Assembly: GCA_025153775.1 (NCBI GenBank)
Contig: JAOALC010000001.1
Location: 186,001 to 250,000 of the forward strand
Length of the DNA: 64,000 nt
Direction: 5' to 3'
From: SAR92 clade bacterium H231
Lineage (GTDB): Bacteria > Pseudomonadota > Gammaproteobacteria > Pseudomonadales > Porticoccaceae
Of this stretch, positions 1 to 8,338 are shown piece by piece. The notes under the pieces were generated by a model, which was not told the origin of the DNA, ran no database searches, and was given only the letters and a program-made list of their open reading frames with translations. The position numbers and the translations under genes were made by a program. Position 1 is the first letter of the stretch; the number at the start of each line of letters is the position of its first letter.

Positions 1-58
1 TGATTAAGCCCTGGGCAAGATCCATAGGGGGTCTCTGATTAGGTTCTGAGCAGCATCA

Positions 59-87
59 TAGTCAATTGCGCTATTACTGCCTACAAT
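59..87 (+). promoter_or_regulatory. Candidate sigma-70 promoter of the potassium channel gene
   Basis: A -35-like TAGTCA (59-64, 4 of 6 consensus positions) lies 17 bases before TACAAT (82-87, 5 of 6). The channel ATG follows at 119 with AAGGA at 106-110. The first 58 bases of the window hold nothing else I can identify. The call rests on base matching only. Confidence 0.35.
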
Positions 88-118
88 AAACTGATTAGAT
101 CATTGAAGGATATACCTG

Positions 119-940
119 ATGGTGCAAGTATCCCTGCGACAAAAAATCTACCAGATAATTTTTGGTACTGACACGCCAGCGGGCCAGTATTTTGATATTG
201 CCCTGATTTATCTGATTCTGTTGAGTGTGCTGGCGATTATTCTCGACTCTATTGAAGCGGTGAACAGCAGCTATGGGTTGTGGTTGTTTCGTCTAGAGTG
301 GTTTTTTACTCTGCTATTTTCCGTGGAGTACCTGGCACGAATCTATTCCTCACCAAAACCATTGCGCTATATTTTTAGTTTTTATGGCCTGGTAGACCTA
401 GTGTCTGTGTTGCCCACCTATTTAGCTCTGCTCTTCCCTGGTGCCAATTACTGGCTGGTGATTCGCCTGTTGCGGGTATTGCGTATTTTCCGCGTGCTTA
501 AGCTGGTGCGCTATCTGTCGGAAGCCAATATTCTGTTGCGCTCTATGTATGCTTCGCGGCGCAAGATTTTTGTGTTTTTCACTGTAGTGCTGGTGCTCAG
601 TGTGATCTTTGGCAGCCTAATGTTCTTTGTTGAGGGGCCGGAGCATGGTTTTACCAGTATTCCCCGCAGCATTTACTGGACCATTGTGACCATTACCACA
701 GTTGGCTATGGGGATATTACCCCTCAGACCCCCCTAGGGCAGGTGATTGCTACCCTGGCTATGCTGACTGGTTATTCCATTATTGCCATACCCACTGGCA
801 TATTTACCGCAGAGATTGCCCGGGAGATGCACAATGAAACCAACAATCGCCGCTGCAATATCTGCGAGCGCACAGGTCATCATCCGGAGGCCGAGTACTG
901 TTATCACTGTGGGGTGACCCTGCCGGATAGTGCTATTTAG
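119..940 (+). CDS. Six-helix voltage-gated potassium channel with C-terminal zinc ribbon
   Basis: Inner-membrane ion channel of the Kv/Ion_trans family, 273 aa. Hydrophobic segments S1-S6 run from about residue 25 to 230. The S4 voltage sensor is very regular, with R116, R119, R122, R125, K128 and R131 at every third position. The selectivity filter TVGYGD is at 194-199, which predicts K+ selectivity. After S6 the protein ends in a small Cys4 module (C246, C249, C261, C264), the spacing of a zinc ribbon, where many relatives have only a short tail or another regulatory domain. The start has AAGGA 8 bases upstream. The 3' end overlaps the convergent comM by 8 bases. The channel call is strong; gating by metal or redox through the ribbon is only a guess. 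Confidence 0.9.
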   Translation: MVQVSLRQKIYQIIFGTDTPAGQYFDIALIYLILLSVLAIILDSIEAVNSSYGLWLFRLEWFFTLLFSVEYLARIYSSPKPLRYIFSFYGLVDLVSVLPTYLALLFPGANYWLVIRLLRVLRIFRVLKLVRYLSEANILLRSMYASRRKIFVFFTVVLVLSVIFGSLMFFVEGPEHGFTSIPRSIYWTIVTITTVGYGDITPQTPLGQVIATLAMLTGYSIIAIPTGIFTAEIAREMHNETNNRRCNICERTGHHPEAEYCYHCGVTLPDSAI

Positions 941-2441
941 TGTTGGCATGTACTGTTGATCTAAAACTCAGTGCCTCCTGATATTCTGGTATATCAGGCT
1001 GTTCTAATCCCGCCAAGTCGGCGATGGTTCTGGCGACTTTTAACAGGCGATAAAAGCTTCTGGTGGATAGGGCGAAGCGGTTGATGGCTTGATCCATTAG
1101 CTGGCGCTGGGCTTTATTTAAGGGGCATAGTTGGTGGAGCTGTTGGCTATTTAATGCGCTATTGATCTTTCCCTGACGCGCTATCTGTATGTTTCTGGCT
1201 CTGTGGATGCGCTGTTGAATGATTTTATTGCTCTCTCCTTTTTGCTGGGCCGGTCGGTCCAGCAGCTGCTGGTTTTCAATCGCGCCTACCTGCACCTGTA
1301 AATCTATTCGGTCCATGAGTGGGCCCGACAGTTTGGCGCGGTAGCGGCCTATTTGGTCTGGGGTGCAGGTGCAGCGCTGGCTACCCAGATAGCCGCAGGG
1401 GCAGGGGTTCATTGCGGCAACTAGTTGGAACCTGGCTGGGTAGCGAGTTTGGGCGGCGACCCTAGAGATAATAATTTCACCGGACTCCAGGGGCTCGCGC
1501 AGCATTTCCAGTACCTGGCGCTGAAACTCTGGTAGCTCATCGAGAAATAGAACACCGCAGTGGGCAAGAGATATCTCTCCAGGTTTGGGGGTGCTGCCCC
1601 CACCTACTATGGCTGTGGCTGATGCGCTGTGATGAGGAGCACGGAAGGGCCTCTGCAGGCTGTGGGCAGCGCGATCAGTTTTACTGGCTACCGAATGAAT
1701 GGCTGCAACCTCCAGTGCCTCGGCATTATCTAGAGCGGGCAACAAGCTAGGTAATCGACTGGCCAGCATGGTTTTTCCGGTTCCTGGAGGGCCAAAAAGT
1801 AGCAGATGGTGGCCGCCGCTGGCGGCTATTTCCAGCGCCCGCTTGGCATGCTCTTGGCCAATGACTTCGTTGAGTTGTGGCGCTGAGGTGCTCAGTTTGT
1901 TGGGGCTGGGTTGCCATGGTTTTAGAGGCTCGCGCCCATGCATGTGGGCCGAGACTTGCAGTAGGTGCGTGGCTGGGAGTACGGTTAGTTGGCCTACAAG
2001 CGCAGCTTCGCTTGCATTGTCGACGCTGATAATTAGCGCCCTGTCATCATTGGCGCAGGCCATTGCTGAGGGCATCAGGGCTTCAACTGGGCGCAATTCA
2101 CCAGACAGTGCCAGCTCGCCGATAAATTCATGCTGCTCTAACAGGTCCATAGGCACCTGCCCGGAGGCGGCAAGAATACCTATGGCAATGGCCAGATCAA
2201 ACCTTGTGCCTTCTTTGGGCAGTTCTGCTGGTGCCAGATTGATGGTGATACGGCGTGCCGGGAATTCAAAGTGGGCATTGATAATAGCGCTGCGTACCCG
2301 GTCTTTACTCTCTTTGACGGCAGTTTCGGGCAGGCCAACAATATGAAAGGCGGGCAGACCATTGGAGAGGTGAACCTCTACACAGACCAGTGGAGCCTCT
2401 ATGCCCAATTTAGCGCGGGTATGTACTGTGGCTAGTGACAT
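933..2441 (-). CDS. comM: YifB/ComM family Mg-chelatase-like AAA+ ATPase
   Basis: The 502-aa protein has an N-terminal ChlI-like fold (about 1-170), an AAA+ core with Walker A GPPGTGKT at 217-224 and Walker B VLFLDELPEF further on, a cysteine cluster near PCPCGYLG, and a C-terminal Mg_chelatase_C region. ComM is a cytoplasmic hexameric helicase that promotes branch migration during integration of DNA taken up by transformation. The frame stays open upstream to 2504, but the ATG at 2441 is preferred: AAGGA sits 9 bases upstream and family members begin with a similar SLATVHTRA sequence. It lies downstream of ubiK on the same strand and ends convergent with the K+ channel gene. No other competence gene is visible here. 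Confidence 0.93.
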   Translation of the reverse strand: MSLATVHTRAKLGIEAPLVCVEVHLSNGLPAFHIVGLPETAVKESKDRVRSAIINAHFEFPARRITINLAPAELPKEGTRFDLAIAIGILAASGQVPMDLLEQHEFIGELALSGELRPVEALMPSAMACANDDRALIISVDNASEAALVGQLTVLPATHLLQVSAHMHGREPLKPWQPSPNKLSTSAPQLNEVIGQEHAKRALEIAASGGHHLLLFGPPGTGKTMLASRLPSLLPALDNAEALEVAAIHSVASKTDRAAHSLQRPFRAPHHSASATAIVGGGSTPKPGEISLAHCGVLFLDELPEFQRQVLEMLREPLESGEIIISRVAAQTRYPARFQLVAAMNPCPCGYLGSQRCTCTPDQIGRYRAKLSGPLMDRIDLQVQVGAIENQQLLDRPAQQKGESNKIIQQRIHRARNIQIARQGKINSALNSQQLHQLCPLNKAQRQLMDQAINRFALSTRSFYRLLKVARTIADLAGLEQPDIPEYQEALSFRSTVHANTK

Positions 2442-2538
2442 GGCACCTATTCCTTTGAGTGCATGCGATTCCTTTCTTGTCACAGACTTGGCGCTTATAG
2501 GCAATTATCCGTGCAGACAGCTGGTGGCTCGCTGTGAG

Positions 2539-2787
2539 TTAGGGGTTGGCGAGGCTGGCTTCTAGCTCTGCGAGTTGGCGTTCCAGCGCATCTATTTTTT
2601 CCCGCGAGCGCAGCAGCACAGCGCGCTGGGCATCAAACTCTTCGCGGGTAACTAGGTCCAGTTTGCTAAATGTGTTCATCATGGCGCTGCGCAGGTGGCT
2701 CTTTGCCTCGTCACTGATGGCCTGGGCGCCGGCTAGGGTCTTGCTCAGCTGCTCTAAAACATCTTTGTGCAGGTCTTCTGGATTCAT
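2539..2787 (-). CDS. ubiK: UbiK/BMFP-family accessory factor of ubiquinone synthesis
   Basis: Small protein of 82 aa, formerly called YqiC or membrane fusogenic protein. The N-terminal half is amphipathic. The C-terminal third (about 50-78, with LLRSREKIDALERQLAELEA) is a coiled coil, matching the trimeric architecture of the family. UbiK binds UbiJ and lipids and supports the aerobic Ubi complex; ubiJ, ubiB and ubiE of the same pathway are about 41 kb away in this window. It is followed by comM on the same strand after 97 bases, a neighbour pair common in Gammaproteobacteria. Length and composition fit the family well. Confidence 0.88.
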   Translation of the reverse strand: MNPEDLHKDVLEQLSKTLAGAQAISDEAKSHLRSAMMNTFSKLDLVTREEFDAQRAVLLRSREKIDALERQLAELEASLANP

Positions 2788-2888
2788 CTGGTGCTCCTTT
2801 CTGGCGCCGGCTCTGGCGCTTACTTTGGCAGGTATTTTAACAAAACTTTGCCTGCTGGTGCAGGTTGGTTTAGGTGATAGGTCACATT

Positions 2889-2903
2889 AGTCCAAGTTGG
2901 TGC
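2889..2903. promoter_or_regulatory. Candidate distal NtrC site upstream of the porin-glnK-amtB genes
   Basis: AGTCCAAGTTGGTGC matches the NtrC dyad GCACCA-N3-TGGTGC at 9 of 12 specified positions, with the right half perfect. It starts 43 bases before a second, better site, about four helical turns, so both would lie on one face of the DNA. Its centre is about 130 bases upstream of the predicted sigma-54 start point, a usual enhancer distance. Confidence 0.5.
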
Positions 2904-2931
2904 GTTCGAATCTGGCAGAGCGCCAAATAAC

Positions 2932-2946
2932 GCACCAATCTGGTTC
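2932..2946. promoter_or_regulatory. Candidate proximal NtrC site
   Basis: GCACCAATCTGGTTC matches the NtrC dyad at 11 of 12 specified positions. It lies about 85 bases upstream of the predicted sigma-54 start point. With the glnK-amtB context this is good support for activation by phosphorylated NtrC during nitrogen limitation. The region 2788-3114 holds no gene; its recognisable contents are the two NtrC sites, the sigma-54 promoter and a leader of about 90 bases. Confidence 0.65.
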
Positions 2947-2997
2947 AAAACTGGCTGGCATAAGCAAAAATAAGCCTAATTTCATAGGTTTTATAAG

Positions 2998-3014
2998 TTG
3001 GCACGGTAAATGCA
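2998..3014 (+). promoter_or_regulatory. Sigma-54 (RpoN) promoter of the porin-glnK-amtB genes
   Basis: TTGGCACGGTAAATGCA fits the -24/-12 consensus TTGGCACG-N4-TTGCA with one mismatch (ATGC for TTGC). The invariant GG (3000-3001) and GC (3012-3013) are separated by exactly 10 bases, as sigma-54 requires. The predicted start is near 3024, leaving a leader of about 90 bases before the porin ATG at 3115. Confidence 0.75.
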
Positions 3015-3114
3015 ATGATGGGTTCGAAGCACATAAATTTAAGCACCTTAGCTCTGCTTTGAAATAACTAACTCTAACAACTTTTTTTAACTTTACGTCT
3101 TGGGAGATGTACTT

Positions 3115-3762
3115 ATGAAAGCTATCAAAACTGCAATTTTTGCTGCAACCCTTATGTCTAGCGCCAGTGTAATGGCTGCTGAAGTTTCTGGAAATGTGGC
3201 TCTGAGCTCAGACTACTTTTTCCGTGGTATTGATCAGTCTGGCGGCGAAGCCCTGTCAGGTGGCTTTGATGTCGCTTTTGAAAGCGGCTTCTACGTAGGT
3301 ACCTGGGCTTCTAGCATCGACTTTTCTGGCGGTCTGGAGCTGGACTACTATGCCGGTTACGGTGGCTCTATCTCTGACAGCGTCAGCTACGATGTAGGTT
3401 ACCTCTACTATGGCTACCCACAGGGTCCAACTACCGAAGAGTTTGAAGAATTCTACGGTAGCATTTCTTTCGGTGACGCAACCGTAGGTTTTGCTCTTTC
3501 AGATGACTACTACGCATCTACTGGTTCAAGCACCTATGTTTACGTGGATTATGGTTTTGCTCTGGGCGAAGACTACAGCCTGGGTTTCCACTACGGCAAC
3601 ATGACTGCTGATGATGCGGCCAATGAAGCTGACGACTACTCAGTGTCACTGAGCACTGAAGCCGCTGGACTTGGTTTAGACCTTAGCTGGATTGATTCAT
3701 CTGAAAACGGCGGCCTGTTCGCTGACAACCAGTTTGTTCTGACAATTTCTAAGTCACTTTAA
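3115..3762 (+). CDS. TorF family (Gcw_chp) putative outer-membrane porin
   Basis: 215 aa with a signal peptide (MKAIKTAIFA start, likely cut after VMA near residue 23) and a mature part of alternating aromatic/glycine/acidic strands typical of a small beta barrel (YFFRG, YYAGYGG, YVDYGF). The protein ends in hydrophobic strand residues. The family (TIGR02001/Gcw_chp) has no settled substrate. A TTG 15 bases upstream is in frame, but the ATG at 3115 has GGGAG 8 bases before it and places the signal peptide correctly. It is the first gene behind a sigma-54 promoter with NtrC sites and is followed by glnK and amtB, so a role in passage of ammonium or small nitrogen compounds across the outer membrane is likely. 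That role is inferred from context only. Confidence 0.82.
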   Translation: MKAIKTAIFAATLMSSASVMAAEVSGNVALSSDYFFRGIDQSGGEALSGGFDVAFESGFYVGTWASSIDFSGGLELDYYAGYGGSISDSVSYDVGYLYYGYPQGPTTEEFEEFYGSISFGDATVGFALSDDYYASTGSSTYVYVDYGFALGEDYSLGFHYGNMTADDAANEADDYSVSLSTEAAGLGLDLSWIDSSENGGLFADNQFVLTISKSL

Positions 3763-3789
3763 TTTAGCACTATCTTGCTCATTTAAAAC

Positions 3790-3807
3790 GGGTGGCTTCG
3801 GCCACCC
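3790..3807 (+). other. UUCG-tetraloop hairpin between the porin gene and glnK
   Basis: GGGTGGC (3790-3796) and GCCACCC (3801-3807) form a perfect 7-bp stem closed by TTCG, one of the most stable RNA tetraloops. No T tract follows, so it does not look like a terminator. It sits between the porin stop and the glnK ribosome binding site (GGAG, 3811-3814) and could act as an RNA stability or processing boundary. Confidence 0.6.
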
Positions 3808-3818
3808 CATGGAGATAA

Positions 3819-4160
<342 letters not shown>

Positions 4161-4176
4161 CCTGAGGATTTAAAAA

Positions 4177-5412
4177 ATGACTGATGTATTTCAATTACAG
4201 TACGCACTAGATACCTTTTACTTCTTGATGTGTGGCGCTCTGGTTATGTGGATGGCTGCTGGTTTTGCCATGCTCGAAGCTGGACTGGTTCGCTCTAAGA
4301 ACACCACTGAGATTCTTACCAAGAATATCGCTCTGTTTGCGGTTGCCTGCACCATGTATATGGTTTGTGGCTACGCCATTATGTACGGCGGCGACATCTT
4401 CCTGAGCTCTATCACTGGCGACGGCGCTACAGGTGCTGAAGAGCCTGCAACCTACGCCCCCTCAGCTGATTTCTACTTCCAGGTAGTGTTTGTGGCTACG
4501 GCTATGTCGATTGTGTCTGGCTCTGTTGCTGAGCGCATGAAACTTTGGGCTTTCCTGGCCTTTGCCGTTGTTATGACTGGCTTTATCTACCCAATGGAAG
4601 GCGCTTGGACTTGGGGCGGGGCTTCTGTGTTTGGCATGTACACCCTGGGTGACCTTGGCTTCTCTGACTTTGCTGGTTCCGGTATTGTTCACATGGCTGG
4701 TGCATCTGCTGCTCTTGCTGGTGTTCTGTTACTGGGTGCCCGTAAAGGTAAGTACGGTCCGAATGGACAGGTAAATGCTATTCCTGGTGCTAACCTGCCC
4801 ATGGCTACTCTAGGTACATTTATCCTGTGGTTGGGTTGGTTCGGCTTTAACGGTGGTTCTGTTCTGGCTACTGCTTCTGTTGAAAGCGCCAACGCTGTCG
4901 CAGTTGTGTTCATGAATACTAATGCTGCTGCCTCTGGCGGTCTGATTGGTGCTCTGCTGGTTGCCCGCCTGCTGTTTGGTAAGGCTGACCTGACTATGGC
5001 TCTGAATGGCGCGCTGGCTGGTCTAGTTGCAATTACCGCCGAACCCTCTACTCCTACTGTGCTGCAGGCAACTCTGTTCGGTGCTGCTGGTGGTGTATTG
5101 GTTGTATTCAGTATTCTGACTCTGGACAAGCTGAAGCTCGACGATCCTGTCGGAGCTATCTCTGTACACGGTGTTGTTGGTCTGCTGGGTCTGTTGTTGG
5201 TGCCTATCACTAACGAAGGTTCTAGCTTCTCCGGCCAGCTAATTGGTGCAGCAACCATCTTTGTCTGGGTATTCGGTGCTAGCTTTATTGTCTGGGGTAT
5301 TCTCAAGGCGACTATGGGCATTCGAGTTTCAGAAGAGGAAGAGTTCAGCGGCGTCGATATCGCAGAGTGCGGTATGGAGGCTTACCCTGAGTTTGTAAGT
5401 GCAAAGAGTTAA
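4177..5412 (+). CDS. amtB: Ammonium transporter AmtB
   Basis: Inner-membrane Amt/Mep/Rh channel of 411 aa with about 11 membrane helices and no cleaved signal peptide (E. coli AmtB is made with one). The twin pore histidines are visible as H172 in GSGIVHMAG and H331 in ISVHGVVG. The signature DFAGSGIVHMAGASAAL is intact, and the C-terminal cytosolic tail (EEEEFSGVDIAECGMEAYPEF) that relays GlnK binding is present. It follows glnK by 16 bases and is closed by a strong terminator. Transcription is expected from the sigma-54 promoter before the porin gene. Confidence 0.96.
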   Translation: MTDVFQLQYALDTFYFLMCGALVMWMAAGFAMLEAGLVRSKNTTEILTKNIALFAVACTMYMVCGYAIMYGGDIFLSSITGDGATGAEEPATYAPSADFYFQVVFVATAMSIVSGSVAERMKLWAFLAFAVVMTGFIYPMEGAWTWGGASVFGMYTLGDLGFSDFAGSGIVHMAGASAALAGVLLLGARKGKYGPNGQVNAIPGANLPMATLGTFILWLGWFGFNGGSVLATASVESANAVAVVFMNTNAAASGGLIGALLVARLLFGKADLTMALNGALAGLVAITAEPSTPTVLQATLFGAAGGVLVVFSILTLDKLKLDDPVGAISVHGVVGLLGLLLVPITNEGSSFSGQLIGAATIFVWVFGASFIVWGILKATMGIRVSEEEEFSGVDIAECGMEAYPEFVSAKS

Positions 5413-5467
5413 TGCTCTCCCCTGGGTATTTAAAACTCTCGTTTTAAATAACCTCTTTGCATGTTTG

Positions 5468-5496
5468 CCGGAGCCCTTATGGGCTCCGGTTTTTTT
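5468..5496 (+). terminator. Rho-independent terminator after amtB
   Basis: CCGGAGCCC (5468-5476) pairs perfectly with GGGCTCCGG (5481-5489) around a TTAT loop, followed by seven T residues (5490-5496). This ends the porin-glnK-amtB transcript, so the second PII gene should have its own promoter. Confidence 0.93.
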
Positions 5497-5589
5497 ATGC
5501 CCTAAACTTTGTTCTATACTTTTATGGCGGTGCTAATGCATTTTAGTAGAGAAACAGGTATCTTTAACTCTGACACTTTCCATGTATAG

Positions 5590-5949
<360 letters not shown>

Positions 5950-5979
5950 CGCCTGCACAGCAGAATTTCTCGGTCTGTA

Positions 5980-5998
5980 AGCAGGGGGAACCCCTGCT
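5980..5998 (+). other. GC-rich hairpin between the second PII gene and dsbC
   Basis: AGCAGGGG (5980-5987) pairs perfectly with CCCCTGCT (5991-5998) around a three-base loop. There is no T tract after it, so it is not a typical terminator for the PII gene. It could be an RNA end stabiliser or a weak pause. Confidence 0.4.
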
Positions 5999-6045
5999 GT
6001 TAGATGCACTCCAATGGGTAATCCATCTTTAATAAGGACTGTGTT

Positions 6046-6825
6046 TTGTCTATCAATTCTCTTCTGACAGCTGCATCTGCAGCTGGTCAATTACTGGCTC
6101 GCTCTCTGATACTGCTAGGTGGCATTTTTCTGCCCCTGCTGGCCTCGGCTGAGGTGCCGGCCAGTATCAGCGACCCTATAGTAAAACAGCTTAAAGCGGC
6201 CCGCGCAGACCTTGATTATCAGGTGTTAAGCCCAGCGCCACTAGATGGCTTTTATGAGGTTCAGGTCGAGGGTGGGCCTCTGCTGTATGTCTCGGCCGAC
6301 GGCAATTATTTCTTTGATGGCAGCCTGTACCAGGTTCGTCCCGGGCAGTTCATCAATATTCGAGATTTGCGCCTCAACGCTATGCGACAGGAGATATTTG
6401 CCAGCAGAGATACCGGGGATATGATTATCTTTAAACCCGCTGGCGCCAGCAAAGCCATCATGAATGTGTTTACCGATGTGGACTGTGGTTACTGTCGCAA
6501 GCTTCACCGCGAGGTGCCGCAACTCAATGCTATGGGTATAGAGGTTCGCTATTTGGCCTACCCGAGAGCCGGTATTCCCTCAGATTCCTACAGCAAGATT
6601 GCCACTGCCTGGTGTGCGGATAATCAGCAGGATGTATTTACCAGAACCAAAAATGGCGAGAATATACCCAGGGCCCTGTGTACGGATAATCCGGTGGCAG
6701 AGCATTTTGCGCTGGGTCAAAAAGTTGGTGTTACCGGCACTCCAGCGGTAATACTGATGGATGGCACCCTGATCCCTGGCTATCAGCCGGCGGCGGATTT
6801 TGCCCGCATACTGGGTTTAGATTAA
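6046..6825 (+). CDS. dsbC: Thiol:disulfide interchange protein DsbC
   Basis: Periplasmic disulfide isomerase, 259 aa. A long N-terminal leader (hydrophobic LARSLILLGGIFLPLLASA, cut near residue 35) precedes the DsbC dimerisation domain (about 40-110), a linker helix and a thioredoxin-fold domain with the active site CGYC (C147, C150). A second cysteine pair (AWCADN and ALCTDN) matches the structural disulfide of DsbC, and the cis-proline motif is GTPAV. The start is a TTG with AAGGA 7 bases upstream; no in-frame ATG would preserve the leader. It precedes hom and thrC, the order also known in Pseudomonas. Confidence 0.92.
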   Translation: MSINSLLTAASAAGQLLARSLILLGGIFLPLLASAEVPASISDPIVKQLKAARADLDYQVLSPAPLDGFYEVQVEGGPLLYVSADGNYFFDGSLYQVRPGQFINIRDLRLNAMRQEIFASRDTGDMIIFKPAGASKAIMNVFTDVDCGYCRKLHREVPQLNAMGIEVRYLAYPRAGIPSDSYSKIATAWCADNQQDVFTRTKNGENIPRALCTDNPVAEHFALGQKVGVTGTPAVILMDGTLIPGYQPAADFARILGLD

Positions 6826-7030
6826 TCCCTCAGTCGGAACCAGCATCATAGCCAGCAAGCGCTGCATAGAGCTGATTTCTTTTTCAGGCGCGCAAAATAA
6901 CCCTGAATATTTTCTGGAATAGTATAAAATTGCACAGCCTGTTGGGCCGGTGCTTATAGAGCGTGGGCTGGACAGTTCATTCGGTGCCAGTGGCTGCCGA
7001 TTCATATTTTAAATAGCTTGAGGAAATAGG

Positions 7031-8338
7031 GTGCGATTGGTCAATATCGGCATCTGCGGATTAGGCACAGTGGGTGCTGGCGTATTTAACGTCCTAGGCC
7101 GCAATTCACAACAAATTAACTCACGGGCCAACTGCGACCTGGTTATTGCGCAGCTGGGTGCTCGTCGCGACAATCCAGATTGCAATACCGCTGACACCAA
7201 TGTCACGCGGGACATCTTTGAGGTCGCCAAAAATCCCAATATAGATATTGTCGTTGAGCTGATTGGCGGCACTGATGTTGCCTATGAATTGGTAATGACT
7301 GCCCTCGACAATGGCAAGCATGTGGTTACTGCCAACAAGGCACTGATTGCCCAGCATGGCATGGAGATTTTTGCTGCCGCTGAGGCCCGCGGTCTGATGG
7401 TGGCCTATGAGGCAGCAGTGGCTGGTGGTATTCCCATTATTAAGGCTCTGCGCGAGGGGCTGTCGGGCAATCGCATTAATTGGTTGGCGGGCATTATCAA
7501 TGGCACTACCAACTTTATTCTCTCAGAGATGGACAGCAAGGGCCGAGAGTTTGCCGACGTGCTGACTGAGGCTCAGGAGAAGGGCTATGCGGAAGCTGAT
7601 CCCACCTTTGATGTGGAGGGCATAGATGCCGCCCACAAGCTGGTTATCATGACCTCCCTGGCCTTTGGCATGCCCCTGAGTCTGGATGGAATTTTCACCG
7701 ATGGCATCACCAGATTGGAGCCTCAGGATGTGTCCTATGCTCGGGAGCTGGGCTATGCCGTTAAACACCTGGGTATTACCAGGCAAACTGACCAGGGAGT
7801 TGAACTGCGAGTTCATCCCACCCTGGTGCCTGAGACTTGTCTGATTGCAGGCGTTAATGATGTATCCAATGCAGTGATGGTTAATGCGGATGCCGTGGGC
7901 ACCACATTGTTTTATGGGCCTGGAGCAGGCTCTGAGCCCACCGCATCCTCAGTGATTGCCGATATAGTTGATGTGGCGCGGGCCATGAATGCCGATGCTG
8001 ATACCTGGGTGCCGGCACTGGGCTGTCAATCATCTGCACTTCAGCCGCAGAAGATTATGGATATTCAGGATATTGAAACCAGCTTTTATATCCGTTTCTC
8101 CGCTCTGGACCAGCCCGGTGTGCTGTCTGATATCACCGGAATAATGGCCAATGCGGGTATCAGTATCGAAGCCATAATTCAAAAAGAGCAGCCTGTGGGT
8201 GAGGATTACGTCAATGTGATTATTCTCACCAATGTCACCAAAGAGCGCTTGCTTGACGCCGCGGTAGAGAATATTGAACAGCTTGAAACAGTGCGCGGGA
8301 GCGTAACTTTTATTCGTGTCGAACATTTGGATCAGTAG
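7031..8338 (+). CDS. hom: Homoserine dehydrogenase
   Basis: 435 aa, the monofunctional form. An N-terminal Rossmann domain (GICGLGTVGAGV, about 7-18), a catalytic substrate domain (GIINGTTNFILSEM region, about residues 155-170) and a C-terminal ACT domain (about 350-430, FSALDQPGVLSDITGIMA) that usually allows threonine feedback. It reduces aspartate semialdehyde to homoserine for threonine and methionine synthesis. GTG start with AGGA 6 bases upstream. It directly abuts thrC, so the two are co-transcribed. Confidence 0.96.
   Translation: MRLVNIGICGLGTVGAGVFNVLGRNSQQINSRANCDLVIAQLGARRDNPDCNTADTNVTRDIFEVAKNPNIDIVVELIGGTDVAYELVMTALDNGKHVVTANKALIAQHGMEIFAAAEARGLMVAYEAAVAGGIPIIKALREGLSGNRINWLAGIINGTTNFILSEMDSKGREFADVLTEAQEKGYAEADPTFDVEGIDAAHKLVIMTSLAFGMPLSLDGIFTDGITRLEPQDVSYARELGYAVKHLGITRQTDQGVELRVHPTLVPETCLIAGVNDVSNAVMVNADAVGTTLFYGPGAGSEPTASSVIADIVDVARAMNADADTWVPALGCQSSALQPQKIMDIQDIETSFYIRFSALDQPGVLSDITGIMANAGISIEAIIQKEQPVGEDYVNVIILTNVTKERLLDAAVENIEQLETVRGSVTFIRVEHLDQ

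Noticed and set aside
1699-2346. 215-codon open frame on the plus strand inside comM
   Set aside because: It is antisense to a well-conserved gene, has no family resemblance and a Ser/Ala/Arg-rich composition typical of a reversed reading frame.
2902-2937. A TTCGAAT loop followed by a CCA-like end, resembling the 3' half of a tRNA
   Set aside because: The flanking bases do not form a T stem, and no D arm, anticodon arm or acceptor stem can be folded. The segment is better explained as spacer between two NtrC-type dyads.
4689-5321. 210-codon open frame antisense to amtB
   Set aside because: It lies wholly within amtB, has low-complexity Pro/Thr/Ala composition, and no ribosome binding site or recognisable domain.
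6923-6928. TATAAA as a hom promoter
   Set aside because: No -35 element is found at a suitable distance, and the AT-rich stretch alone is not enough evidence.
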